DNA of 64,000 bases from Pseudomonadales bacterium (GTDB taxonomy: Bacteria; Pseudomonadota; Gammaproteobacteria; Pseudomonadales; Halieaceae). Below the pieces are notes generated by a model. The model was not told the DNA's origin. It ran no database searches and saw only the letters and a program-made list of their open reading frames with translations. Position 1 is the first letter of the stretch, and every line of letters starts with the position of its first letter. Both the position numbers and the translations under genes were made by a program. Location of the stretch: the NCBI GenBank assembly GCA_024234675.1, contig JACKNU010000002.1:186001-250000 (forward strand). The letters run 5' to 3'. Shown in pieces: positions 34,255 to 45,390 of the stretch.

Positions 34255-34695
34255 CTAGTCGACCCCAGGCAATAAAAAGTGGGCCCGCGCAATCGCCACT
34301 GGCGTCTCGCTGTTATCCTGCCAGGCATTGATACTGACGTTCGCTATCTGCCGCCCCTGCCGGGTTAAGGAGCAGCTGGCATAGGTGTCTCGCAGCCGCG
34401 CCGGCCGCAGGTAATCCAGGGAGAAGTTAATGATTTTTGGCAGCGCCGGTGCTGTCATCCTGGCCACCAGGTGTAACCCTGCCGCTTGCTCCATGAATGC
34501 GCCCACCACGCCACCGTGTATGGCCGGCAGGGTAGGGTTGCCGATCAGTTTCTTATCCCCCGGCAGTATGAACAGGATGTCCTCGCCCCGGACTTCCGCC
34601 CGTATCCCCAGGTAAACCGCATAGGGAATCTTCTCCAGCCACAGGGCAAGCGTGTCCGCATCCGGTGCCCGCTTGATGAGTTCCGCCAGGCTCAC
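34255..34695 (-). CDS. PaaI-type hotdog thioesterase, second of a pair
   Basis: 146 residues from the GTG at 34695, which overlaps the stop of the upstream thioesterase (GTGA). Hotdog fold: the HGGVVGAFMEQAAG block (about 73-86) carries the helix with Glu in the catalytic position instead of the Asp of its neighbour, and GNPTLPAIHGG precedes it. The C-terminal strand region is SLDYLRPARLRDTYA. Members hydrolyse acyl-CoA or aryl-CoA esters; the substrate here is unknown. Probably made in fixed ratio with the gene at 34692. Confidence 0.85.
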   Translation of the reverse strand: MSLAELIKRAPDADTLALWLEKIPYAVYLGIRAEVRGEDILFILPGDKKLIGNPTLPAIHGGVVGAFMEQAAGLHLVARMTAPALPKIINFSLDYLRPARLRDTYASCSLTRQGRQIANVSINAWQDNSETPVAIARAHFLLPGVD

Positions 34696-35183
34696 TGCTG
34701 TTGTGCCCCGGCCTGGGAGGTCTGCAGCAGCCTGTTGAGGTCGAGTTCCCGCATCTGTACCCAACTGCCGGTAGCCCGGGCAATGGGTTCCTCGCGGGAC
34801 TGGCTGTAGGCGAAACCTTCCACGAACAGGATCCGCCGGGTAGCTTTGTAGACCCTTGCGCAGGCGAGAATGTCGAGTCCGGCGGGCGCGGTACCGAGGT
34901 GGTCTATGCGCAGGTCCAGGGTGGGCGTGATCATCGTCCCTACGCGATCACAGCAGATACCGGCCGTACCCAGGGTCTGGTCAAGTAGTACGGTTAGTGC
35001 CCCGCCATGAATCACGCCTGTTTCGGGGTTTCCGACCAATTCGGGGCGATAGGGCAGGCGCAGGGTGAGTTCCTCGCCGACCACCTGTTCCAGGCGTATG
35101 CCAAGCTGTCTGCAGTGGGGGATAAAGCTGCACATGCGCTCGATGATGCGTGCTTTTTCGCTGTCGGAAAGTGGTGCGGACAC
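34692..35183 (-). CDS. PaaI-type hotdog thioesterase, first of a pair
   Basis: 163 residues. Block GNPETGVIHGGALTVLLDQTLG (about 51-72) contains HGG and the catalytic Asp typical of PaaI-family thioesterases. DLRIDHLGTAPAG follows as the substrate-channel strand. Translationally coupled to the second thioesterase through a GTGA overlap. Low identity but the same fold suggests an old duplication; the two may form a heteromer (inference). It lies 115 bases from the end of hppA on the same strand, beyond a strong hairpin. Confidence 0.88.
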   Translation of the reverse strand: MSAPLSDSEKARIIERMCSFIPHCRQLGIRLEQVVGEELTLRLPYRPELVGNPETGVIHGGALTVLLDQTLGTAGICCDRVGTMITPTLDLRIDHLGTAPAGLDILACARVYKATRRILFVEGFAYSQSREEPIARATGSWVQMRELDLNRLLQTSQAGAQQQ

Positions 35184-35263
35184 GGTTGCCCCTGACTGGC
35201 CTGGTCAGGACATGGTAGCGCCCTGCAGGGTTGCCGCAAAGGGAGAAATGGGAGGTGTGAGCA

Positions 35264-35291
35264 GGCGCAACCCGGCTACCCGGGTTGCGCC
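35264..35291 (-). terminator. Strong hairpin after hppA
   Basis: Perfect 12-bp stem (GGCGCAACCCGG and its complement) with a 4-base loop, 8 bases past the hppA stop. On the minus strand only a pyrimidine-rich stretch follows, not a T tract, so termination may be partial or the structure may protect the mRNA 3' end. Confidence 0.6.
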
Positions 35292-35298
35292 GCAGCAC

Positions 35299-37287
<1,989 letters not shown>

Positions 37288-37430
37288 ATTGAATATCCCG
37301 CTTTATTATTAAATGGCTACCGGCCATGCTAACCAATTAACGGTAACCGTGACAAGCAGGTCAGCCTGCTGGCCGTTGACTCAAACGGGGTTATACTGTC
37401 GCACCATTTTTACCCGACTGTGAGGATAGC

Positions 37431-38486
37431 GTGGCCTGGTTTGTCTTAATTGCCCTGGTTCTGGTTGCCATTACTTTCCTGCATCTGCGTGGCCCCAGCC
37501 TCAGCCAGTTCGATGCCCCCTCCGGACAGCGTTTCACCGGTGGCGATACGCCCAGCGATGAGCACGATACGGTGGTGGCGTCCTTGCAGGTCAATACCGG
37601 CAGTATTCAGCGCGCGCCTTACAGGCAACGCCTGGCATTGATGCGGGAATACATGGACGGCATCTCCGACGGCCTGGAAATCGCCGCCACCATTACCCCG
37701 GTAAACGTGGATGGGATTCCCGCCGAGTGGGTGCTGGCGCCCGGTGCCGATCCGGCCCGCAGGGTGCTGTACATACACGGCGGCGCATTTACCATGGGCA
37801 GCCCCAAAAGCCATCGCAATATCACCAACCGTTTCTCCGAAGTGAGTGGCGCGGCGGTGCTGGCCATCGATTACCGCCTGATGCCGGAGCACCCGCGGAT
37901 GGCGGGGATCGAGGATTGTCGCACCGCCTATCGCTGGATCCTGGACAACGGTCCCGATGGACTGACTGCCCCGGCAGAGCGGGTTTACGTGGGCGGTGAT
38001 TCAGCCGGTGGCAACCTGACTCTCTCGCTGCTCGCCTGGGTTCGGGACCAGGGGCTGCGGGCACCTGATGCCGCCGTGGCCCTGTCACCGGCAACCGACA
38101 CCACCTTTCGTTCGCCTACCCTGAAGACCAACATGGAGACAGATGCCATGTTGGGTCCCGTGTTCAAAACCATGTCCAGGGTGCCGCTGCCACTAATGTG
38201 GTGGTTTTCCTGGTTACAGTCGCGGATCAGCCCGAAGAATCCCCTGGTGTCGCCGGTGTACGGCGATCTGTCCGGGTTGCCGCCGGTGCTGGTCCACGCC
38301 AGTGAGGCGGAAATGCTGTACGGTGATGCCGTGCGCTACGTCAATCGCGCGGTGGCGGCGGGCTCGCCCGCTAAGCTGCAAAGCTGGACCCATATGGTGC
38401 ATGTCTGGCATATGTTTTATCCCCAGCTCACCGAGGCGCGAGAGGCCTGGGACGAGATCGGTAAGTTTATCGCGGAGGTCGGCTGA
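37431..38486 (+). CDS. HSL-family alpha/beta hydrolase (esterase/lipase)
   Basis: 351 residues with an N-terminal hydrophobic helix (about 1-19) that may anchor it in the membrane. Hormone-sensitive-lipase family motifs: HGGAF (about 116-120, oxyanion hole) and GDSAGG (about 189-194, nucleophile Ser), with a distal acidic residue in the VHASEAEMLYGD block and His in WTHMVHVWHMF (about 320-330). Acts on carboxylic esters; natural substrate unknown. Start codon is GTG with GAGGAT upstream. Followed 21 bases later by another hydrolase, probably in one transcript. Confidence 0.9.
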   Translation: MAWFVLIALVLVAITFLHLRGPSLSQFDAPSGQRFTGGDTPSDEHDTVVASLQVNTGSIQRAPYRQRLALMREYMDGISDGLEIAATITPVNVDGIPAEWVLAPGADPARRVLYIHGGAFTMGSPKSHRNITNRFSEVSGAAVLAIDYRLMPEHPRMAGIEDCRTAYRWILDNGPDGLTAPAERVYVGGDSAGGNLTLSLLAWVRDQGLRAPDAAVALSPATDTTFRSPTLKTNMETDAMLGPVFKTMSRVPLPLMWWFSWLQSRISPKNPLVSPVYGDLSGLPPVLVHASEAEMLYGDAVRYVNRAVAAGSPAKLQSWTHMVHVWHMFYPQLTEAREAWDEIGKFIAEVG

Positions 38487-38507
38487 GCCGCCGGCGGGAG
38501 CAGAGCT

Positions 38508-39362
38508 ATGCAACACACAGAGGGTACGTTCCAGGGCGTCGGTGACCAGGAGGTTTACTGGCAGTACTGGCAACCGGCCACTCCACCGCGGGCGCTGCTG
38601 TTGCTGGTGCACGGCGCCGGCGAGCACAGCGGTCGCTACGCGATCCTGGCACGCTTTTTTACCGCCCGCGGCTACCTTGTCGCCGCCCTCGATCACCCGG
38701 GCCATGGTAAGTCCGCGGGCACCTACGGCCATATCGACAGCCTGGACGAGTTGTTGGCGACCCTGGATCAGTTTCGGCAGCAGGTCGACAAGGACTTTCC
38801 CGGTGTGCCGCGATTCCTGATTGGACACAGCATGGGGGGACTGCTGGCAGGTCTGCACCTCCTGTCCCGGCAGCAGGATTATGTCGGCTGTGTACTCTCT
38901 GGTGCTGCGATCAAAACCGATATCGAACCAGGGGCACTGCAAAAGCTGTTGATACGTTGCCTGTCACTGTTTACGCCCCGCAAAGGCGTCATGCAGCTGG
39001 ACGCCAACGGCGTCAGCCGGGACCCGGCGGTGGTGCGCGATTACCTTGATGACCCGCTGGTCAACCACGGCCAGATGTCCGCGCGAATGGTTGCCCAGCT
39101 GTTTAGCGGCATGCACCGCCTGCGGGCCGAGGCGGGCAAAATTACCCTGCCGTTACTGATACTGCACGGCGATGCCGACACCATGACCTCGCCCCAAGGC
39201 TCACGCTTCCTTTTCGAGCATGCCGGGTCCACGGACAAGGCGCTGGAGATATTTCCCGGTCTTTATCATGAAATTTTCAATGAACCCGAACGGGATGCCC
39301 TGTTCGGGGATGTACTGGAGTGGTGCGACAACAGACTGACGGCAGACGCCGCCGATCACTGA
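38508..39362 (+). CDS. Monoacylglycerol lipase-like alpha/beta hydrolase
   Basis: 284 residues of the serine aminopeptidase S33/monoglyceride-lipase group. Motifs: VHGAGEHSGRY (about 35-45, oxyanion region), GHSMGG (about 106-111, nucleophile Ser108), LHGDADTMTSP (acid Asp, about 225) and GLYHEIFNE (catalytic His, about 257). No signal peptide. GGGAG lies 8 bases before the ATG. The 3' end overlaps the end of the convergent hydrolase gene by 7 bases. Likely cleaves mono- or short-chain glycerides (inference). Confidence 0.9.
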   Translation: MQHTEGTFQGVGDQEVYWQYWQPATPPRALLLLVHGAGEHSGRYAILARFFTARGYLVAALDHPGHGKSAGTYGHIDSLDELLATLDQFRQQVDKDFPGVPRFLIGHSMGGLLAGLHLLSRQQDYVGCVLSGAAIKTDIEPGALQKLLIRCLSLFTPRKGVMQLDANGVSRDPAVVRDYLDDPLVNHGQMSARMVAQLFSGMHRLRAEAGKITLPLLILHGDADTMTSPQGSRFLFEHAGSTDKALEIFPGLYHEIFNEPERDALFGDVLEWCDNRLTADAADH

Positions 39363-40606
39363 TCGCCGCCTGAATTCGCCCGCACCCATTCCAGGAAGCG
39401 GTGCACGCCATCCACGGTGTGCTCGGTTCGCAGGGAATGCACCACCTCCCAGGCGTGTTCCGCGCCGGGCATCTCCACGTACACCACGGGGTTGGTCGAT
39501 ACCTCACGCAATTTCCGGCTGAACACCCGCCCTTCGGACACGGCTGCCAGGCTGTCGTGGGTGCCGTGCCAAACCATGAAAGGCGGCGCCTTGGGGTGAA
39601 TCTGGGCCACGGGCGAAGCCAGGTCCCACAGGGCGGGGTTGTCATTTACTGTTTCGTGCAGGACCTTGCCCGTCAGAAAACGCTCGTATACCCGCTTGTT
39701 GGGATGCTGCTGGTAGCGCACCAGGAAGTCATACACACCGTAGAAGGGAATGCAGGCCTGGACGCTGGTATCCACATCCTCCTTGCCGGGTTGCAACTCG
39801 GGCCGGTTTTCGGTCAGGCCCATCAGGGCAGATAGATGACCGCCGGCGGAGCCGCCGGTGACGGCGACGAATTCCGGATTCATGCCGTACTCGCGACCGT
39901 GTTCGCGTATCCAGCACAGGGCGCGCTTGCAGTCCTCGAGGTGGGTCGGGAAGCCCACACTGGGGCTGAGCCGGTAATTGGCCGCCACGCATATCCAGCC
40001 CCTGCTGGCCAGGTGGTACATAAGAGGCAGGGCCTGGCTGCCCTTGTCCCCCATGACCCAGGCGCCCCCGTGGATCTGCAACAGCACCGGGCATCCCTCT
40101 GGCGGCAGGTGCTCGGGGCGGTAGATATCCAGTTGCTGGCGCACACCGTGGGGACCGTAGGGCACATGGCGGATGAGTTCCACGCCGGGCCGTGGCATGG
40201 CCGCGGGGTTCTTCCAGTCCCGCCAGCTGACTTTGTTGCGCAACCGGTGTCTGATGGATGGCGGAATCTCGTTGCGGTAGGTTTTGCCCAGTCCTGCCTG
40301 CAGGGCCTGTTCCACCGCGGCCTCGGCGAGGGTAGTTTGCCAGATGCTCCACACCAGGCCCGGCCAGGTCGCCAGCAGTACCAGCAGCGCCACGATGCCC
40401 AGTCCGGAATCCAGCGCCCCGGCCCCGATCATCAGCCAGGCGAGCAAAACCTGCAGGGGCAGCCAGATCCAGGCCATTTCGGTGGCCAGCAGGGCGGTGA
40501 AGAAAACCGCCCAGGGTACGGACCGCCGCGGCACTGCTCGCGGTGAAAACACCGTTATCATGGAAACCAGGTTGAAGATCGCCAGCGCTGCCAGTAACCA
40601 ATCCAT
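39356..40606 (-). CDS. Membrane-associated alpha/beta hydrolase (esterase)
   Basis: 416 residues. The first about 95 residues hold two to three hydrophobic helices, and the rest is a BD-FAE/HSL-like esterase with HGGAWVMGDKG (about 180-190) and GGSAGG (about 249-254, nucleophile Ser). The Asp/His of the triad lie in FMVWHGTHDSLAAV and PGAEHAWEV near the C-terminus. The catalytic domain probably faces one side of the membrane; which side is not clear. Convergent with, and overlapping, the lipase gene at 38508. Confidence 0.88.
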   Translation of the reverse strand: MDWLLAALAIFNLVSMITVFSPRAVPRRSVPWAVFFTALLATEMAWIWLPLQVLLAWLMIGAGALDSGLGIVALLVLLATWPGLVWSIWQTTLAEAAVEQALQAGLGKTYRNEIPPSIRHRLRNKVSWRDWKNPAAMPRPGVELIRHVPYGPHGVRQQLDIYRPEHLPPEGCPVLLQIHGGAWVMGDKGSQALPLMYHLASRGWICVAANYRLSPSVGFPTHLEDCKRALCWIREHGREYGMNPEFVAVTGGSAGGHLSALMGLTENRPELQPGKEDVDTSVQACIPFYGVYDFLVRYQQHPNKRVYERFLTGKVLHETVNDNPALWDLASPVAQIHPKAPPFMVWHGTHDSLAAVSEGRVFSRKLREVSTNPVVYVEMPGAEHAWEVVHSLRTEHTVDGVHRFLEWVRANSGGDQ

Positions 40607-40743
40607 CGAAAACTCCTGCCTCGGGAAATCTGCAGCCCGGCAGTGGTGGGTTGGCTGTGTTGCCGCGCCGGGCGGGCGGTACTGTACACAAGGTCCACAG
40701 GCCTGTCCAAAGTGAGTGCCGTCCCGGCGGGGCCGAACAAATT

Positions 40744-40772
40744 TTGTACAACGGCCGCCTCACAAGTATAAT
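40744..40772 (+). promoter_or_regulatory. mnmG sigma70 promoter
   Basis: TTGTAC (40744-40749), 17-base spacer, perfect TATAAT (40767-40772). Transcription would start near 40779, about 40 bases before the mnmG start codon. It restarts transcription of the mnmG-rsmG-parAB group that elsewhere reads on from mnmE. Confidence 0.7.
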
Positions 40773-40788
40773 CTCGCCCCCTTGTGAG
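40759..40788. promoter_or_regulatory. Inverted repeat around the mnmG -10 box
   Basis: 8-bp arms CTCACAAG (40759-40766) and CTTGTGAG (40781-40788) flank the TATAAT and the expected transcription start. The geometry suits a repressor operator; no regulator is identified. Confidence 0.45.
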
Positions 40789-40819
40789 AAGGCCCGGCGA
40801 ACGGGCGAGGCCATGGCCG

Positions 40820-42745
40820 GTGGAATACCAGCAGCAGTTTGACGTGATTGTGATCGGCGGCGGCCACGCCGGTACCGAGGCCTGCCTGGCCGCCGCGCGC
40901 ATGGGCTGCCGCACCCTGCTGCTCACCCACAGCGTGGATACCCTGGGGCAGATGTCCTGCAACCCGGCGATCGGCGGTATCGGCAAGAGCCAGCTGGTCA
41001 AGGAAGTCGATGCCCTGGGTGGAGCCATGGCGCGGGCGACGGACCGCGCGGGCATACAGTTCCGGGTACTCAACTCGCGCAAGGGTCCCGCGGTGCGGGC
41101 GACCCGGGCCCAGGCTGACCGGGTGTTGTACAAGAGCGCCATCCGGCAGATTCTCGAAACCCAGCCCAACCTCTCCATCTTCCAGCAACCGGTGGATGAC
41201 CTGCTGATAGAGCAGGGCCGGGTGGCGGGGGCGGTGACCCAGATGGGAGTGGTTTTCCGGGCTCCCAGGGTGGTTCTGACTACCGGGACCTTCCTGGGTG
41301 GCAAGATCCATATAGGCCTGCAGGCCAGCGCCGGAGGGCGCGCCGGCGACCCGCCTTCAATCGCCCTGGCCCGGCGTCTGCGAGAACTGCCTTTTCGGGT
41401 GGAGCGCCTCAAAACGGGTACCCCGCCCCGCATCGATGCCCGCAGCGTGGACTTCAGTGGCCTGGAGCAGCAGTGGGGCGATGAGCCTATGCCGGTGATG
41501 TCCTTCCTGGGCAGTGTCGCCGAACATCCCGAACAGCGCTGCTGCTGGGTCACCTACACCAATGAGCGCACCCACGAGGTGATACGCGGTGGACTGGATC
41601 GCTCCCCCATGTATTCCGGGGTCATAGAGGGCGTGGGGCCTCGCTATTGCCCGAGCATAGAAGACAAAATCCACCGCTTTGCCGACAAGAGCTCCCATCA
41701 GGTTTTTATCGAGCCGGAGGGCCTCACCACCAGCGAGCTGTATCCCAATGGCATATCCACCAGCCTGCCCTTTGACGTGCAGATCGATCTGGTGCGCTCC
41801 ATACAGGGTTTTGAGAACGCGCATATCACCCGGCCCGGTTACGCCATCGAGTATGATTTCTTCGATCCGCGCGACCTGCAGGCCTCGCTGGAAACCCGGG
41901 CCGTGCCGGGCCTGTACTTCGCCGGCCAGATCAATGGCACCACCGGTTACGAGGAGGCTGCGGCCCAGGGCCTGCTCGCCGGTCTCAACGCGGCGCTGGC
42001 GGTGCAGGAACGCGACCCCTGGTGCCCGCGCAGGGACGAGGCCTACATCGGTGTGCTGGTGGATGACCTGATTACCATGGGCACCATCGAGCCCTACCGC
42101 ATGTTCACCTCCCGGGCGGAGTACCGGCTGTTGCTGCGGGAGGATAACGCCGACCTGCGGCTTACCGAGCGCGGTCGCGAGTTGGGCCTGGTGGACGACG
42201 AGCGCTGGCGGCGGTTCCAGCAGAAGCGCGAGGCCATCCAACTCGAGAGTGCCCGCCTGGCCAGCACCTGGATACACCCCGATACCCCGCCGGCCGGGCA
42301 GTTGGCCGCAAGGCTGGGCAAGCCCCTGTCCCGGGAATACTCCCTGGCAGACTTGCTGAAGCGGCCCGAACTCGAGTACGCGGATATCGCCGGTCTCAAG
42401 GGCGAGCCGACGGCGGACCCACAGGTGGCCGAACAGGTGGCGATCCAGGCCAAATACGCAGGCTATATCGACCGCCAGCAGGAAGACATAGACCGGCTGC
42501 GACGCTACGAACACACTACCTTGCCGGTAGATTTGGACTTCGACGCAGTGGATGGCCTGTCGAACGAGGTGAAGCAAAAGCTGAGTGCAGCCCGACCGGA
42601 CACCTTGGCCAGAGCGGGGCGCATTCCGGGGGTCACCCCGGCGGCAATTTCCCTGCTGCTTATCTATCTCAAGCGGCGGGGCGCGCTGCGGAGCCGGGGC
42701 GACGGCCCCGTCCCCACTGCCGACAGCCAGGGGCAGTTGGCCTAG
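40820..42745 (+). CDS. mnmG: tRNA uridine-5-carboxymethylaminomethyl modification enzyme MnmG
   Basis: FAD-dependent partner of MnmE in U34 modification. 641 residues from the GTG at 40820 (reading MEYQQQFDVIVIGGGHAG), which matches the E. coli start residue for residue in length; the upstream GTG at 40784 falls inside the promoter dyad. FAD loop GGGHAGTEA (about 14-22), active-site cysteine region MSCNPAIGGIGKS, GPRYCPSIEDK (second key Cys) and NGTTGYEEAAAQG are all present. Full-length C-terminal helical domain. First gene of mnmG-rsmG-parA-parB. Confidence 0.98.
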   Translation: MEYQQQFDVIVIGGGHAGTEACLAAARMGCRTLLLTHSVDTLGQMSCNPAIGGIGKSQLVKEVDALGGAMARATDRAGIQFRVLNSRKGPAVRATRAQADRVLYKSAIRQILETQPNLSIFQQPVDDLLIEQGRVAGAVTQMGVVFRAPRVVLTTGTFLGGKIHIGLQASAGGRAGDPPSIALARRLRELPFRVERLKTGTPPRIDARSVDFSGLEQQWGDEPMPVMSFLGSVAEHPEQRCCWVTYTNERTHEVIRGGLDRSPMYSGVIEGVGPRYCPSIEDKIHRFADKSSHQVFIEPEGLTTSELYPNGISTSLPFDVQIDLVRSIQGFENAHITRPGYAIEYDFFDPRDLQASLETRAVPGLYFAGQINGTTGYEEAAAQGLLAGLNAALAVQERDPWCPRRDEAYIGVLVDDLITMGTIEPYRMFTSRAEYRLLLREDNADLRLTERGRELGLVDDERWRRFQQKREAIQLESARLASTWIHPDTPPAGQLAARLGKPLSREYSLADLLKRPELEYADIAGLKGEPTADPQVAEQVAIQAKYAGYIDRQQEDIDRLRRYEHTTLPVDLDFDAVDGLSNEVKQKLSAARPDTLARAGRIPGVTPAAISLLLIYLKRRGALRSRGDGPVPTADSQGQLA

Positions 42746-42746
42746 C

Positions 42747-43430
42747 TTGGATACCTCGCTGGAGAATCGCCTGCAGCGCGGTTGCGATGCCCTGGGTCTG
42801 GAGTGCGACGCCGGGCACCGGCAGCAGTTGCTGGCCTACCTGCAATTGCTGCACAAGTGGAACGCGGCCTACAATCTCACCGCAGTGCGCGACCCCGAGC
42901 AAATGGTAACGCGACACCTGCTGGACAGCCTGGCGGTGGCGCCCTACCTGCCGGCGGGCAACGCTATTGACGTGGGCACCGGGGCCGGCCTGCCCGGGGT
43001 ACCGCTGGCGATAGTGTTTCCACAGCGACAATTCGCCCTGCTGGACAGCAACGGCAAGAAGACACGCTTCCTTTTTCAGGTGAAAACGGCCCTGTCCTTG
43101 GATAACATGCAGGTTCACCACCAGAGGGTGGAATCGTTCCAGCCTTCCGGGTCGTACGATGTCGTGTTATCGAGGGCCTACGCCTCGCTGCGGGATATGG
43201 TTTCCTCCTGCCGCCATCTGCTGGCCCCCGGGGGCCGCTTCCTGGCCATGAAGGGTAGCCTGGATCCAGGAGAGCTGGAGCAGGTGGCTGCTTCCTGCGA
43301 AGTCCTGGCGGTACACGCGCTGGCGGTGCCCGGCCTGAACGAACAGCGCCATTTGCTGGAACTTGCCCTGCGCCAGGTAGCTGCGGCACAGGCGGGCCAG
43401 GCGATGGCCGGAACCCAGAATCGGGGATAG
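42747..43430 (+). CDS. rsmG: 16S rRNA (guanine527-N7)-methyltransferase
   Basis: SAM-dependent methylation of G527. 227 residues from a TTG at 42747 (MDTSLENRLQRG), 1 base after the mnmG stop. The open frame continues upstream inside mnmG but without family similarity. Motifs: LHKWNAAYNLTAVRD (about 31-45), SAM loop DVGTGAGLPGVPLA (about 74-87), and SRAYASLRDMVS. Tight spacing with mnmG implies coupled translation. Confidence 0.96.
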   Translation: MDTSLENRLQRGCDALGLECDAGHRQQLLAYLQLLHKWNAAYNLTAVRDPEQMVTRHLLDSLAVAPYLPAGNAIDVGTGAGLPGVPLAIVFPQRQFALLDSNGKKTRFLFQVKTALSLDNMQVHHQRVESFQPSGSYDVVLSRAYASLRDMVSSCRHLLAPGGRFLAMKGSLDPGELEQVAASCEVLAVHALAVPGLNEQRHLLELALRQVAAAQAGQAMAGTQNRG

Positions 43431-43435
43431 AGGCA

Positions 43436-44242
43436 TTGGCTAGAATCATAACCATCGCAAACCAGAAGGGCGGCGTCGGCAAGACCACCACCTGTGTCAA
43501 CCTGGCCGCCTCCCTGGCGGCCATGAAGAAACGGGTGTTGATGGTGGACCTGGATCCCCAGGGCAATGCCACCATGGGCAGTGGCATAGACAAGCACAGC
43601 CTGGAATTCAGTATCTACGACGTTCTGGTGCAGGGCGCCGCCGTTTCCCGGGCTATTTGCCCTGCTGGCGAAAGCGGATTTGACGTGCTGCCCGCCAACG
43701 GCGATCTCACGGCAGCGGAAGTCGAGCTGCTGGAGTTCGAGAACCGCGAGCAGCGTTTGCAACATGCGCTCGCAGCGGTGGCGGCGAACTACGATTACAT
43801 TCTGATCGACTGCCCGCCCTCGCTCAACATGCTGACTTTGAACGCGCTGGTGGCGGCAGATGGCGTCATTATCGCGATGCAGTGTGAGTATTACGCGCTG
43901 GAAGGCCTGTCGGCGCTGGTCGGTACCATCCAGCGGGTGGCCGAGACGGTGAATCCTGCGTTGCAGATAGAAGGCATACTGCGCACCATGTACGATCCGC
44001 GCAACAGCCTGACCAACGATGTATCGTCACAGTTGCACAACCACTTCGGCGACAAGGTCTACCGCACCGTGGTGCCACGCAACGTGCGTCTGGCGGAGGC
44101 GCCCAGCCACGGCGTTCCGGCCATGCACTACGACAGGTACTCCCGCGGCGCCAAGGCCTACATGGCCCTGGCGGGAGAAATTATCCGGCGCGAGGAAAAA
44201 CTCGCCCAACAGCAGCTGGCTACTGAGCCAGCTGCTTACTAG
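43436..44242 (+). CDS. parA: Chromosome partitioning ATPase ParA (Soj)
   Basis: Deviant Walker A ATPase that moves ParB-parS complexes after origin replication. 268 residues. ANQKGGVGKTTT (8-19) is the ParA-type P-loop with the signature lysine (Lys11); DLDPQGNAT is the Walker A' block and DCPPSLNMLTLNAL the Walker B region. Start codon is TTG with GAGG 4 bases upstream, 5 bases after rsmG. The short N-terminus, with no extra helix-turn-helix, marks it as a chromosomal Soj type. Confidence 0.98.
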   Translation: MARIITIANQKGGVGKTTTCVNLAASLAAMKKRVLMVDLDPQGNATMGSGIDKHSLEFSIYDVLVQGAAVSRAICPAGESGFDVLPANGDLTAAEVELLEFENREQRLQHALAAVAANYDYILIDCPPSLNMLTLNALVAADGVIIAMQCEYYALEGLSALVGTIQRVAETVNPALQIEGILRTMYDPRNSLTNDVSSQLHNHFGDKVYRTVVPRNVRLAEAPSHGVPAMHYDRYSRGAKAYMALAGEIIRREEKLAQQQLATEPAAY

Positions 44243-44256
44243 AGCGGAGAATTCGG

Positions 44257-45147
44257 ATGTCGGGCAAGAAACGGGGGTTGGGTCGCGGGCTGGATGCCCT
44301 GCTGGGAGCCGGCGCCAGGCCGACACCGCCAGCGACTGGCAACGGGCAGGAACAGCCTGGCGACGGCGTCCTCAAGGAATTGCCGGTGGACCTCATCCAG
44401 CGGGGCAAATATCAGCCGCGACGCGACATCGAGCCGGAATCGCTGCAGGATCTGGCCGACAGCATCAAGGCCCAGGGTGTCATGCAGCCCATAGTTGTCC
44501 GTCCCATCTCCGACAGCAGGTACGAGATCATCGCCGGCGAGCGCCGTTGGCGCGCCACCCAGCTGGCCGGCCTGCACAGCATTCCCACCATCGTCCGGGA
44601 TGTGCCCGACGAAGCGGCTATCGCCATGGCCCTGATCGAGAATATCCAGAGAGAGGACCTGAACCCCATCGAAGAGGCCGCTGCGCTGCAGCGCCTGCAG
44701 CAGGAGTTCGAGCTGACCCAGCAGGAAGTCGCCGACGCAATCGGCAAGTCGCGCTCCACGGTCGCCAACCTGCTGCGCCTGATGTCCCTGCGCGAAGACG
44801 TGCGACGCCTGGTGGAACACGGCGACCTGGAAATGGGGCACGCCAGGGCACTGCTGGCCCTGGAGGGAGAGCACCAGTCGCAGGCCGCCCGTACCGTGGT
44901 GGCGCGGGGCCTGTCTGTGCGCCAGACCGAGGCGCTGGTGCGCAAGCTGCTGGAGCAGGGCCAGAATCCCCAACCCGACCAGACGGAACCGCGACTCGAT
45001 CCCAATATCCGCAGCCTGCAGGATGACCTGTCCCAGCGGCTCGGAACGCGGGTGGAAATCCGCCACGGCGCCGCCGGCAAAGGCAAACTGGTGCTTTCCT
45101 ACAGCAGCCTGGATGAACTCGACGGCATCCTGAGCCATATCAAATAG
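44257..45147 (+). CDS. parB: Chromosome partitioning protein ParB (Spo0J)
   Basis: CTP-dependent clamp that loads at parS and spreads. 296 residues: N-terminal GLGRGLDALLG (ParA-contact region), CTP-binding ParB/Srx domain with GERRWRATQLAG (about 91-102, box II) and ENIQREDLNPIEEA, then a helix-turn-helix DNA-binding domain (TQQEVADAIGKSRSTVANLLRL, about 150-172) and a C-terminal dimer domain. The only parS copies I see in the window are the two inside recF. Confidence 0.98.
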   Translation: MSGKKRGLGRGLDALLGAGARPTPPATGNGQEQPGDGVLKELPVDLIQRGKYQPRRDIEPESLQDLADSIKAQGVMQPIVVRPISDSRYEIIAGERRWRATQLAGLHSIPTIVRDVPDEAAIAMALIENIQREDLNPIEEAAALQRLQQEFELTQQEVADAIGKSRSTVANLLRLMSLREDVRRLVEHGDLEMGHARALLALEGEHQSQAARTVVARGLSVRQTEALVRKLLEQGQNPQPDQTEPRLDPNIRSLQDDLSQRLGTRVEIRHGAAGKGKLVLSYSSLDELDGILSHIK

Positions 45148-45296
45148 GCCCGTCGACCACAGGATATGGGGGTGCTGGCCAGGGCTACCACAACATGCAG
45201 TATGCGCGGTTTTGGACAACGGCAATGAGGAGACCGTGGCAGCCGTGGCGCGGGCTGCAGGGCCTGTGTTTAATCCCGCCGCCGGTTACAAGTCGG

Positions 45297-45325
45297 TTGA
45301 ACCGGCATGGTAATGCCCCTATAAT
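45297..45325 (+). promoter_or_regulatory. atp operon sigma70 promoter
   Basis: TTGAAC (45297-45302), 17-base spacer, TATAAT (45320-45325), about 65 bases before atpI. The best promoter in the window. Confidence 0.75.
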
Positions 45326-45390
45326 GCGCCCGCCCGAAACGAGGCTGATTTCAGGTTCCGTTCCGGCGGGGAGAGTAAGGCGAGGCGTCA

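Noticed and set aside
37376..37397. TTGACT and TATACT as a promoter for the hydrolase at 37431
   Set aside because: The spacer is only 10 bases, too short for sigma70.
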